A stretch of 11,954 nucleotides of DNA from Sulfurovum sp. Its GTDB lineage: Bacteria > Campylobacterota > Campylobacteria > Campylobacterales > Sulfurovaceae. The notes under the pieces are model-generated. The model had not been told where the DNA came from and did not search any database. It worked only from the letters and a program-made list of their open reading frames with translations. Position 1 is the first letter of the stretch. Each line of letters begins with the position of its first letter. Both the position numbers and the translations under genes were made by a program. The stretch lies in NCBI GenBank assembly GCA_015493425.1, contig WGDG01000212.1, positions 1 to 11,954 of the forward strand, read 5' to 3'. This document shows positions 6,234 to 11,954 of this stretch, one piece after another.

Positions 6234-7541
6234 ATGAGTAAAAAACTGTTTATCGAAACACTTGGATGTGCTATGAATGTACGTGACACAGAGCATATGA
6301 TCGCAGAGCTGAGTACCAAAGAAGATTATGAACTGACAGAAACGCTTGAAGAGGCAGATCTGATCATTATTAATACCTGTTCCGTACGTGAAAAGCCTGT
6401 GGCAAAGCTTTTTTCCGAGATAGGGGTTTTTAACAAAAAGAAAAAAGAAGGTGCAAAGATAGGTGTTGCCGGATGTACTGCAAGCCATCTTGGCGAGGAG
6501 ATCATTAAGCGTGCGCCATCGGTCGATTTTGTACTGGGGGCACGCAATGTTTCCAAAATTACCGAAGTGGTGGATAGAAAACATGCTGTCGAAGTGAGTA
6601 CGGACTATGATGAAAGTACCTATGCGTTCGGTGAGTACCGCACCAATCCGTTCAAGGCGATGGTGAATATTTCCATCGGGTGTGACAAGGCATGTACTTT
6701 TTGTATTGTTCCCGCTACACGCGGTGACGAAATCTCCATTCCGAGTGACCTTTTGGTACAGGAGATTACAAAAGCGGTTGAGAACGGTGCCAAAGAGGTG
6801 ATGCTGCTTGGCCAAAATGTCAACAATTACGGCAGACGGTTTGGTGGTGTTGAAGAAAAAATAGACTTTACCGGGTTGTTACGTAAAATTTCTGAGATAG
6901 AAGGATTGGAGCGTATCCGCTTTACTTCTCCCCACCCGCTTCATATGGATGATGCATTCCTCGACGAGTTCGCCTCCAATCCAAAAATCTGCAAACAGAT
7001 TCATGTACCGCTTCAGAGCGGCTCGACACAGTTGCTTAAAGCCATGAAGCGCGGTTATACGAAAGAGTGGTTTCTCAACCGCTGTGAAAAAATACGTACC
7101 CTTTGCCCTGAGGCTGCCATCTCTACGGATATCATTGTAGGGTTTCCCGGAGAGAGTGATGCAGACTTCGAAGATACAATGGAGGTGTTGGAAAAGGTGC
7201 GTTTTGAACAGCTTTTCTCTTTTAAGTACTCTCCCCGCCCGCATACCGAAGCGGCAAATTATGATAATCAGGTACCTGATGAAGTAGCCTCGGCACGGCT
7301 GACAAAGTTGCAAAAACGCCATACGGAGATTCTCGATGAAGTGATGGATGCCCAGGTCGGGAAAATACACAAAGTCTATTTTGACGAGCTCAAGCCTGGC
7401 AACCGTGTTGCCGGGCGCAGTGATGACGGCAAGCTTGTCTTTGTTGAGGGCAGCGAAGAGTTGCTTGGAAAGATTGTTGATGTCGAAATTGTCAAAGCTT
7501 CTCGCGGTGCACTTGACGGAGTGGTTCTCAACCAATCATAA
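6234..7541 (+). CDS. miaB: tRNA-2-methylthio-N6-dimethylallyladenosine synthase MiaB
   Basis: This 435-residue radical-SAM methylthiotransferase adds a methylthio group to N6-isopentenyladenosine at position 37 of tRNAs reading UNN codons. The N-terminal domain carries three cluster cysteines: C12 in TLGCAMN, C49 in NTCSVREK and C81 in GVAGCTA. The radical-SAM cluster is C150-x3-C154-x2-C157 in the GCDKACTFCIVP segment. A C-terminal TRAM domain covers about residues 365-432. NTCSVREKP and CTFCIVPATRG separate MiaB from RimO, the paralogue at 10235-11548. Length is normal. The ATG at 6234 has no strong ribosome binding site but precedes the expected KKLFIETLGC. The DUF374 gene follows after two bases, so they are cotranscribed and probably coupled. 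Confidence 0.97.
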   Translation: MSKKLFIETLGCAMNVRDTEHMIAELSTKEDYELTETLEEADLIIINTCSVREKPVAKLFSEIGVFNKKKKEGAKIGVAGCTASHLGEEIIKRAPSVDFVLGARNVSKITEVVDRKHAVEVSTDYDESTYAFGEYRTNPFKAMVNISIGCDKACTFCIVPATRGDEISIPSDLLVQEITKAVENGAKEVMLLGQNVNNYGRRFGGVEEKIDFTGLLRKISEIEGLERIRFTSPHPLHMDDAFLDEFASNPKICKQIHVPLQSGSTQLLKAMKRGYTKEWFLNRCEKIRTLCPEAAISTDIIVGFPGESDADFEDTMEVLEKVRFEQLFSFKYSPRPHTEAANYDNQVPDEVASARLTKLQKRHTEILDEVMDAQVGKIHKVYFDELKPGNRVAGRSDDGKLVFVEGSEELLGKIVDVEIVKASRGALDGVVLNQS

Positions 7542-7543
7542 CC

Positions 7544-8164
7544 ATGAAGCAGTTTAGCAGAAAGCTCGGAGTGGTAGTGCTGCCACCGCTTTTTTATGTT
7601 GTGATGCGTTTTCTGTGGTACACCAACCGTAAAACCTTTCACTTTATTACTCCCATTGATGAGCGTCAGCATGTCTGTGTCTGCTGGCATGCCGAGCTGC
7701 TGATGAGCCCTCAGGCATACCGAAAAATCCATCCGAAACACAAAGCCTCCGCCATTATCTCAGCACACTTTGACGGCTCTCTCATTGCCGGTACACTGAA
7801 ACTGCTGCGCATCGATGCGCTCCGGGGATCAAGTAAAAAAGGAGCAAGGCAGGTACTTTTGCAGGCATTCAAGCGTATCCGTGATGGAGAAGAGGTGCTC
7901 ATTACACCTGATGGGCCAAGAGGTCCCCGACATAGCATGAGTGATGGTGCCATAGGCATAGCACTCAAAAGTAACCTTCCTGTTTTCGTGATGAATTACC
8001 AGTCTACATCCTACTGGCAGCTTGGCAGCTGGGACAAATTTGTCATTCCGAAACCCTTTGGGAAGATCGACTTTTATATTCAGAGCCTCTCACTTGAGGG
8101 GATGACACTTGAAGAGGCAAAGGCATTTTTGAAAGAGAAGATGCTTGAGCATACAATTGTTTAG
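7544..8164 (+). CDS. DUF374 lysophospholipid acyltransferase-like protein
   Basis: This 206-residue protein belongs to the DUF374 branch of the lysophospholipid/lipid A acyltransferase superfamily. An N-terminal hydrophobic segment (about residues 8-26) likely anchors it to the cytoplasmic membrane. Family motifs in order are CWHAELL (47-53), ISAHFDG (72-78, the place of the HRDG/HxxxxD catalytic block), RGSSKKG (94-100), ITPDGPRGP (120-128) and NLPVFVMN (144-151). It probably transfers an acyl chain to a lipid or lipid A-like substrate; the substrate cannot be read from sequence. The ATG lies two bases after miaB with no Shine-Dalgarno of its own, suggesting coupled translation. Its stop overlaps the heptanucleotide repeat where the Xer gene starts. 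Confidence 0.88.
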   Translation: MKQFSRKLGVVVLPPLFYVVMRFLWYTNRKTFHFITPIDERQHVCVCWHAELLMSPQAYRKIHPKHKASAIISAHFDGSLIAGTLKLLRIDALRGSSKKGARQVLLQAFKRIRDGEEVLITPDGPRGPRHSMSDGAIGIALKSNLPVFVMNYQSTSYWQLGSWDKFVIPKPFGKIDFYIQSLSLEGMTLEEAKAFLKEKMLEHTIV

Positions 8165-8191
8165 TGAAGAGTGAAGTGTGAAGAGTGAAGC
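8164..8191 (+). repeat. four-copy heptanucleotide repeat, GTGAAGN
   Basis: Four units GTGAAGA, GTGAAGT, GTGAAGA and GTGAAGC run in tandem. The first begins on the last base of the DUF374 stop codon, and the third supplies the GTG start codon of the Xer gene. The unit length of 7 puts successive copies in different frames. Confidence 0.8.
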
Positions 8192-9017
8192 GGTAGGGGA
8201 GTATATCGACGCGTTTTTGGATTACCTGTTGAGTGTGCGGGGATATTCGGAAGCGACGGTGGAAACCTATGAAATTGCCCTTTCCCAGATGGCTGCTTCG
8301 GCACACTTCTATGAAGAAGATGGGGTATGGGTGCTTGATTTAACCCCGTTTCGCTTCAAAATAGTAAAGAATAACAAAAAGACTATTGTCAAGAAACTCT
8401 CTGCAGTACGTTCTTTTGTCAAATACCTTGAAGACCAGCGGCAGCTGAATGTCAGGATGATTGGTGATGAGGCTATCAAGGTTCCCCAAAGCCTCCCCAA
8501 ACCCATTGAGGAAGCATATATCGATGAGGTACTGGAGCAAGCGACCATGGAAGAGAAGCTTTTGGTTTCGATGCTCTACGGGCTTGGGCTGCGTATCTCT
8601 GAGCTGGCATCACTGAAGCTTGAGGATATCAAAGCCGAATGGGTGCAGGTTCGTGGAAAGGGCAACAAGATACGCGAATTGCCGCTGCTGCCATCCCTCC
8701 GAAAACTTTTGGAGATACATTTGGCGCAGACACAGCCTAAAAAGTATCTTTTTGAAAAAGGCAACGCGCCGCTCAATGCCGCACAGCTTCGCTACAAACT
8801 GACCAAACTCTTCAAGGCTTCCGGCATCAAGGCAACCCCACATCAGTTGCGCCACTCTTTCGCCACACACCTGCTTAACCATGGTGCCCGCATTGCCGAT
8901 GTGAGTGAACTGCTTGGACACGAGACAATGGCAACAACACAGGTTTACACAAAACTTGGAAGTGTCAAAAAGATGCAGGAGTATATGAAGGCACACCCGT
9001 TAGTAAATGAGGAATGA
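8178..9017 (+). CDS. Xer-type tyrosine recombinase
   Basis: This 279-residue site-specific recombinase most likely resolves chromosome dimers at a dif-like site. The N-terminal SAM-like DNA-binding domain covers about residues 6-90. The catalytic domain has the full set: R139 in GLGLRISEL, K161 in VRGKGNKIRELP, H222 and R225 in HQLRHSFATHLL, H248 in LLGHETMATTQVYT, and the nucleophile Y257. At 279 residues it is near XerC/XerD (about 300) and clearly shorter than the about 350-residue XerH of Helicobacter and Campylobacter, so I give no symbol. TGA at 8172 blocks upstream extension. GTG 8178 is the earliest start and lies in a heptanucleotide repeat without a clear ribosome binding site. It follows DUF374 by 13 bases and converges on tilS. 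Confidence 0.92.
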   Translation: MKSEAVGEYIDAFLDYLLSVRGYSEATVETYEIALSQMAASAHFYEEDGVWVLDLTPFRFKIVKNNKKTIVKKLSAVRSFVKYLEDQRQLNVRMIGDEAIKVPQSLPKPIEEAYIDEVLEQATMEEKLLVSMLYGLGLRISELASLKLEDIKAEWVQVRGKGNKIRELPLLPSLRKLLEIHLAQTQPKKYLFEKGNAPLNAAQLRYKLTKLFKASGIKATPHQLRHSFATHLLNHGARIADVSELLGHETMATTQVYTKLGSVKKMQEYMKAHPLVNEE

Positions 9018-9038
9018 GGAGCAAAAATCGGTTATTGG
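9006..9038 (+). repeat. left member of a diverged 33-bp inverted repeat
   Basis: Two heptamers AATGAGG (9006-9019) are followed by an A-rich spacer and GGTTATTGG (9030-9038). The same arrangement occurs inverted at 10214-10246, with 26 of 33 positions identical. The xer stop codon (9015-9017) lies inside it. The pair brackets tilS and the second REP-like element. Confidence 0.55.
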
Positions 9039-9048
9039 TGTATTTACA

Positions 9049-10065
9049 TTATTGGGGATGATTGTTTTGCGTAGGGTGTGATTGGTGTATTTTTTGGGGG
9101 TCAATCTGTGCCTCAAAGAGGTAGGGTCTTATTTTTGACGGTATTTGGTTGATCCTGCATTGTTCTTTAAAATCTTTGGGCATAGTGGTAGTGAGGTAGG
9201 GGGCAATATAGAGAAGCTCTTCTTGATACGCAACGGCCCATGTCCGGCCGATGACAAGAGAATCACTTTCAGCAATCTCCTGACGTTGTGCGGCAGAGAG
9301 AAGGTAGCCAAGCTGTTTAAGGGTTCGGTCGACAGCCCTTGTTTTCACTTTTGAATCGTATATTCTGAGTACATGGAGCTTTTTTTCGTGGAATATAGTT
9401 TCATACCCTTTAAGAAGCTGTTCTCTGTCTGTATCGAGATATGTGAAACTACGTCTGATTCCTTCTTTGTATTTGGCAATGATCGGATCGGAGAAGTGTT
9501 TACGAAAAGTGTTACGCTCATAGCGTTCGTCACTGTTACTCTCATCGATAAAATAGGGATAGTTGTTTGCTTCAAGGTAAGCCAGCAGTTCATCTTTGCT
9601 GTAGTCTAACAGTGGACGCAGCAGTCTATAGCCTTCTTTCTGTGTTACTGCTTCCAATCCTGTCATCTCAACCAAACCTGCACCCTTGGCAAGCCGCATC
9701 AGCAGCCATTCCAGCCGGTCGTTGAGTTGATGTGCGGTCAGTAGGTTATCATAGCCGTGTTCTCGTATGAGGGTCTCAAAAAAATCATAACGAAAAGCAC
9801 GTGCCTGCTGCTCAAAGTGTGATGCAAATTTGGGTGCTTTTACTGTGTGACAAACAAGACTGTATTGTTCCGCCAGTGCTTTGGCGTACGATACCTCTTC
9901 TTTGCTCTGTTCACGTAAGCCGTAATCAACAATGGCAATGTCAAATTTGATATTGTTTTCTATGAGAAGAAAAAAGAGTGAGGAGGAGTCGATGCCGAAA
10001 GAGAAAGCCAATAAGTTTTTTTTAGTGAGCAGTGAGCAGTGAGTAGTGAGTAGTTCAGGTCTCAT
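9049..10065 (-). CDS. tilS: tRNA(Ile)-lysidine synthetase TilS
   Basis: This 338-residue ATP-pyrophosphatase converts the wobble cytidine of the CAU-anticodon tRNA-Ile to lysidine, so that it reads AUA and accepts isoleucine. The PP-loop is FSFGIDSS (21-28), with SFG where most families have SGG. Next come TAHQLNDRLEWLLMRLAKGAG (110-130, described in parts: AHQLND at 111-116 and LMRLAKGAG), LRPLLDYSKDEL (149-160), and DESN at 174-177 with ERN at 183-185. The first conserved residues begin near 16. Residues 4-14 are encoded by a heptanucleotide repeat and there is no ribosome binding site before ATG 10065, so the true start is doubtful. The last residues, after about 325, look unconserved. It lies downstream of rimO on the same strand, separated by a repeat element. 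Confidence 0.93.
   Translation of the reverse strand: MRPELLTTHCSLLTKKNLLAFSFGIDSSSLFFLLIENNIKFDIAIVDYGLREQSKEEVSYAKALAEQYSLVCHTVKAPKFASHFEQQARAFRYDFFETLIREHGYDNLLTAHQLNDRLEWLLMRLAKGAGLVEMTGLEAVTQKEGYRLLRPLLDYSKDELLAYLEANNYPYFIDESNSDERYERNTFRKHFSDPIIAKYKEGIRRSFTYLDTDREQLLKGYETIFHEKKLHVLRIYDSKVKTRAVDRTLKQLGYLLSAAQRQEIAESDSLVIGRTWAVAYQEELLYIAPYLTTTMPKDFKEQCRINQIPSKIRPYLFEAQIDPQKIHQSHPTQNNHPQ
10024..10054 (-). repeat. heptanucleotide tandem repeat inside the tilS 5' end
   Basis: On the plus strand the units are AGTGAGC, AGTGAGC, AGTGAGT and AGTGAGT, followed by a partial AGT. On the coding (minus) strand they encode the leucine/threonine-rich residues 4-14 of the annotated TilS. A gain or loss of one unit would break the frame between ATG 10065 and the conserved PP-loop. 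Confidence 0.8.
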
Positions 10066-10077
10066 AGTTTATGCTTT

Positions 10078-10190
10078 GCAGGGTGTTGTGCCCACAACAT
10101 CTTTTTTGTTCAAATGCTTTAATGTGTATACGGGGTATTGCGGTCTGTTGTTATTTGATGTTTTGGTGTTGTCGGGAGACAACACCCTAC
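10078..10190. repeat. REP/BIME-like palindromic element, copy 2
   Basis: This 113-bp element has the same ends as copy 1: GCAGGGTGTTGT (10078-10089) and ACAACACCCTAC (10179-10190). The right end read on the minus strand is GTAG followed by a perfect 9-bp hairpin: GGTGTTGTC (10165-10173), loop GGGA, GACAACACC (10178-10186). The left end is GCAG followed by its own small hairpin, TGTTGT (10084-10089) with ACAACA (10094-10099) around GCCC. The middle (about 10101-10160) is AT-rich and unlike copy 1. It occupies most of the rimO-tilS spacer and ends 13 bases before the tilS ATG, so it may terminate or weaken readthrough into tilS. Confidence 0.78.
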
Positions 10191-10213
10191 AAGAGATGAT
10201 CCATTTACAATAG

Positions 10214-10246
10214 CCAATAACCAATTTGGGTCCCTCATGCCTCACT
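10214..10246 (-). repeat. right member of a diverged 33-bp inverted repeat
   Basis: On the minus strand this reads as two NNTGAGG-type heptamers (AGTGAGG, CATGAGG), a spacer and GGTTATTGG. It matches 9006-9038 at 26 of 33 positions in opposite orientation. The rimO stop codon (10237-10235) lies inside it, mirroring the xer stop in the left member. Confidence 0.55.
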
Positions 10247-11548
10247 AATAAGCGTTGCTAAAAGCTGCATACCAGCCAACTCAGTGATCTTCGCTTTGTA
10301 CAATTTGCCATATTCTACAGAAAGATCGTTCGTATCATTCACAAGTACTTCTCCATCAATATCAACGGCCCACTGCAACGGACGTGCAGAGAGGAGGAAT
10401 TCGTGTTCGTCGCTTTCGCCGTCGATGACCAGTTCAACCGTTTTACCAACCATTTTTTCAAGAGAAGCCTTTGTAGTTTTCTCTGCGATCTCTCCGAGTT
10501 TCTGGGTACGCGCTTCGATGATCTCCTGAGGCAGCTGTTCCATCGTGTAGGCGGCAGTGGTCTCTTCGTTGGAGTAGGCAAAGACATTGAAGCGGTCGAA
10601 GCCGAAGCTCTCCATGAAATTACAGAGCTTTTCGAAACTCTCTTCACTCTCTCCCGGGTGTCCGGCGATGACGGAAGTACGGATGAAAGCGTCCGGTTTG
10701 CTCTTCATATGCTCGAGAAGGGCGATGGTCTGCTTTTCACCAAAGCCGCGTTTCATCGTTTTAAGCACACGATCGTCGATGTGCTGGATGGGCATGTCGT
10801 AGTAGATCTGAAAGACCTTCGAGTCGGCGATGTCATCGATGAGTTCAAAGGTGGTTGTGGAGGGGTAGAGGTAGAGAATGCGCGCGCTTCGTACTCCTTC
10901 AATGCCCTCTACTGCTTTAATGAGGTCACGCAGGCCGTCTTTGAGCCCCATATCACGTCCGTAACTCGAGCTGTCCTGCGAGATGAAAGAGAAGTCAAAA
11001 AACCCTTTTTGCGCAAGCATACTCACCTCTTTGACAATCGACTCCAGGCTGCGTGAGTGGAGCTTGCCCTTGAAGCTGGGGATTGCACAGAAGCTGCACT
11101 GCTGGTTACACCCCTCGGCGATCTTGATGTAGGCGTGGTAGTTGGAGCCTGTGATGACCCTGCCGCTCTCTTCTGTGGCGAGATAGACCTCCGGAGAGAA
11201 GGTGCTCTGCTTCTTAGCGATCAGTGCATCGATTTTTTCGTAGTCGCCCACTCCGGTGAAGATGTCGATCTCGGGGAGCTCCTGCATCAGCTCCTCTTTG
11301 TATCGCTCCGAGAGGCAGCCTGCCATGACAAGTACAGAGTCTTCTTTACGTTCGTCATGGAGATTGAGTACAGTATTGATGCTCTCCTCTTTTGCCGCAT
11401 CGATGAAGCCGCAGGTGTTGACAATGATGACATCCGCTTCGGTATTGTCATCGGTGATTTCATACTCTTGGAGGCGTCCGAGCATGACTTCCGAGTCGAC
11501 GAGGTTCTTGGTGCAGCCAAGGCTGACAAGGTGTAGTTTTTTTGACAT
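10235..11548 (-). CDS. rimO: ribosomal protein uS12 methylthiotransferase RimO
   Basis: This 437-residue radical-SAM enzyme adds a methylthio group to a conserved aspartate of ribosomal protein S12. The N-terminal signature VSLGCTKNLVDSEVM (8-22) is diagnostic of RimO rather than MiaB. Auxiliary cluster cysteines are C12, C46 (NTCGFI) and C78 (MAGCLSERY). The radical-SAM cluster is C147-x3-C151-x2-C154 in EGCNQQCSFCAIPSFKGK. A TRAM domain occupies about residues 373-437. Length is normal. The ATG at 11548 follows an AACGGAT stretch about six bases upstream on the minus strand. tilS follows on the same strand 169 bases downstream. From memory rimO and tilS are neighbours in some other Campylobacterota; if so, the repeat element interrupts an old pair. 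Confidence 0.97.
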   Translation of the reverse strand: MSKKLHLVSLGCTKNLVDSEVMLGRLQEYEITDDNTEADVIIVNTCGFIDAAKEESINTVLNLHDERKEDSVLVMAGCLSERYKEELMQELPEIDIFTGVGDYEKIDALIAKKQSTFSPEVYLATEESGRVITGSNYHAYIKIAEGCNQQCSFCAIPSFKGKLHSRSLESIVKEVSMLAQKGFFDFSFISQDSSSYGRDMGLKDGLRDLIKAVEGIEGVRSARILYLYPSTTTFELIDDIADSKVFQIYYDMPIQHIDDRVLKTMKRGFGEKQTIALLEHMKSKPDAFIRTSVIAGHPGESEESFEKLCNFMESFGFDRFNVFAYSNEETTAAYTMEQLPQEIIEARTQKLGEIAEKTTKASLEKMVGKTVELVIDGESDEHEFLLSARPLQWAVDIDGEVLVNDTNDLSVEYGKLYKAKITELAGMQLLATLISEA

Positions 11549-11584
11549 GAGTATCCGTTAGTAAGTGGGGTTAAATATGATGGA

Positions 11585-11590
11585 AGTATA
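11585..11590 (-). promoter_or_regulatory. candidate -10 box for rimO
   Basis: TATACT on the minus strand, about 37 bases upstream of the rimO ATG, within AT-rich sequence. No -35 box is clear. Confidence 0.35.
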
Positions 11591-11621
11591 ACATAAATGA
11601 AAAGAGAGAAAGGGAAAGTAT

Positions 11622-11653
11622 GCGAACACTCTTTCAAAGAAAGAGCGATTCGC
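11622..11653 (-). terminator. hairpin terminator of the outer-membrane protein gene
   Basis: GCGAA (11622-11626) pairs with TTCGC (11649-11653), and CTCTTTC (11629-11635) pairs with GAAAGAG (11639-11645) around an AAA loop. The two stems are joined by a small internal bulge. On the minus strand the hairpin lies 10 bases after the stop at 11664 and is followed by a pyrimidine-rich, T-containing run down to about 11598. Confidence 0.65.
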
Positions 11654-11663
11654 GGGTTTAAAA

Positions 11664-11954
11664 TTACTTGGTGCTGAACTTGTAGTCAAGCATTACCCAG
11701 AATTTTGTTGTGTCTGTTTTATATTGGTCTGCATTATACCAAGAAGCTTTCAGCATGCCAGAGAGGCCTTTAACACCTGGGATTTTGTTTTTATAGATAG
11801 CATCCCATTCAGTTCCGTAATCAGCACTTCCTCTGTCTGCAGAGAAGTCATGGTAAACAACTTTTGCAAGACCAAACCAGTCAGCTTTGTATCCGAGCAT
11901 ACCGTTTACATCAACAAGTCCGTTTGCTGGTGTGGAAAGGAACATATCTGCCCA
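11664..11954 (-). CDS. outer-membrane beta-barrel (porin-like) protein, C-terminal part
   Basis: This is the last 96 codons of a gene that runs beyond the window; the frame is open to the edge, so the internal ATG at 11945 is not the start. The sequence alternates hydrophobic and polar residues in strands of about 10, with small turns rich in G, D and N. Examples are GLVDVNGMLGYKA, WFGLAKVVYHDFSA, LSGMLKASWYNAD and KFWVMLDYKF. The YKF near the end resembles the terminal aromatic signature read by the BAM complex, followed here by STK. The DYGTEWDA and TDTTKFWVMLDYKF pattern recalls porin-like proteins of Sulfurovum/Sulfurimonas, but the family cannot be fixed from this fragment. A clear hairpin terminator follows. 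Confidence 0.7.
   Translation of the reverse strand, partial: WADMFLSTPANGLVDVNGMLGYKADWFGLAKVVYHDFSADRGSADYGTEWDAIYKNKIPGVKGLSGMLKASWYNADQYKTDTTKFWVMLDYKFSTK

Noticed and set aside
6129..7535. Long open frames of 218-228 codons opposite miaB
   Set aside because: They mirror a well-conserved miaB coding sequence and show no recognisable domain or start signal.
10024..10054. Phase-variation switch controlling tilS
   Set aside because: Seven-base units could shift frame, but TilS is normally essential, so on/off switching is unlikely. It is kept only as a start-site problem.
501..10190. CRISPR-like repeats, given two similar palindromic copies
   Set aside because: The copies are about 9.5 kb apart, are not in an array with regular spacers, and have no cas genes nearby.
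10403..11056. 217-codon open frame on the plus strand opposite rimO
   Set aside because: It lies wholly antisense to a full-length RimO with all cluster cysteines, has no ribosome binding site, and its composition is that of a mirror frame.
1..11954. tRNA or rRNA genes
   Set aside because: No cloverleaf with a GGTTCRANYCC-type T arm or rRNA-like sequence was seen on either strand by eye.

Overview
The window reads as a stretch of a Campylobacterota (epsilonproteobacterial) chromosome, most like the Sulfurovum/Sulfurimonas side of the phylum. This rests on the short 376-residue NusA without C-terminal repeats, the short 229-residue triosephosphate isomerase, TilS with an S-F-G-x-D-S loop instead of SGGxDS, and a small protein resembling Helicobacter pylori HP0268 just upstream of miaB. 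No database search was possible, so the genus is an inference. Gene density is high and no stretch over 300 bases lacks a gene.

Layout. 1-103 (+) is the tail of argS, followed by an unrecognised four-helix membrane protein (153-494). A REP/BIME-like palindromic element (501-602) fills the gap to the convergent pair nadD-rsfS (minus, 4-base overlap). A 130-bp divergent gap separates nadD from the gluconeogenesis/glycolysis operon gap-pgk-tpiA (1653-4558, +). tpiA converges on nusA (minus), and a hairpin that contains the nusA stop codon lies between them. A divergent promoter region (5712-5899) precedes a plus-strand run: HP0268-like protein, miaB, a DUF374 acyltransferase and a Xer-type tyrosine recombinase. 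This converges on the minus-strand pair rimO then tilS, whose spacer holds a second REP/BIME-like copy (10078-10190). A partial outer-membrane beta-barrel gene (minus) closes the window.

Functionally these are mostly core genes: three-carbon interconversion (gap, pgk, tpiA), NAD synthesis (nadD), ribosome, tRNA and transcription functions (argS, rsfS, nusA, miaB, tilS, rimO), lipid acylation and chromosome dimer resolution. I see no convincing new defence or mobile operon. The unusual material is between genes: two related palindromic elements with the GTAG-plus-hairpin layout of REP sequences, heptanucleotide repeat tracts at gene junctions around xer, tilS and rimO, and a tilS 5' end built from such repeats next to one element. 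A second point is a GAPDH whose cofactor-selecting residues look changed toward NADP(H).
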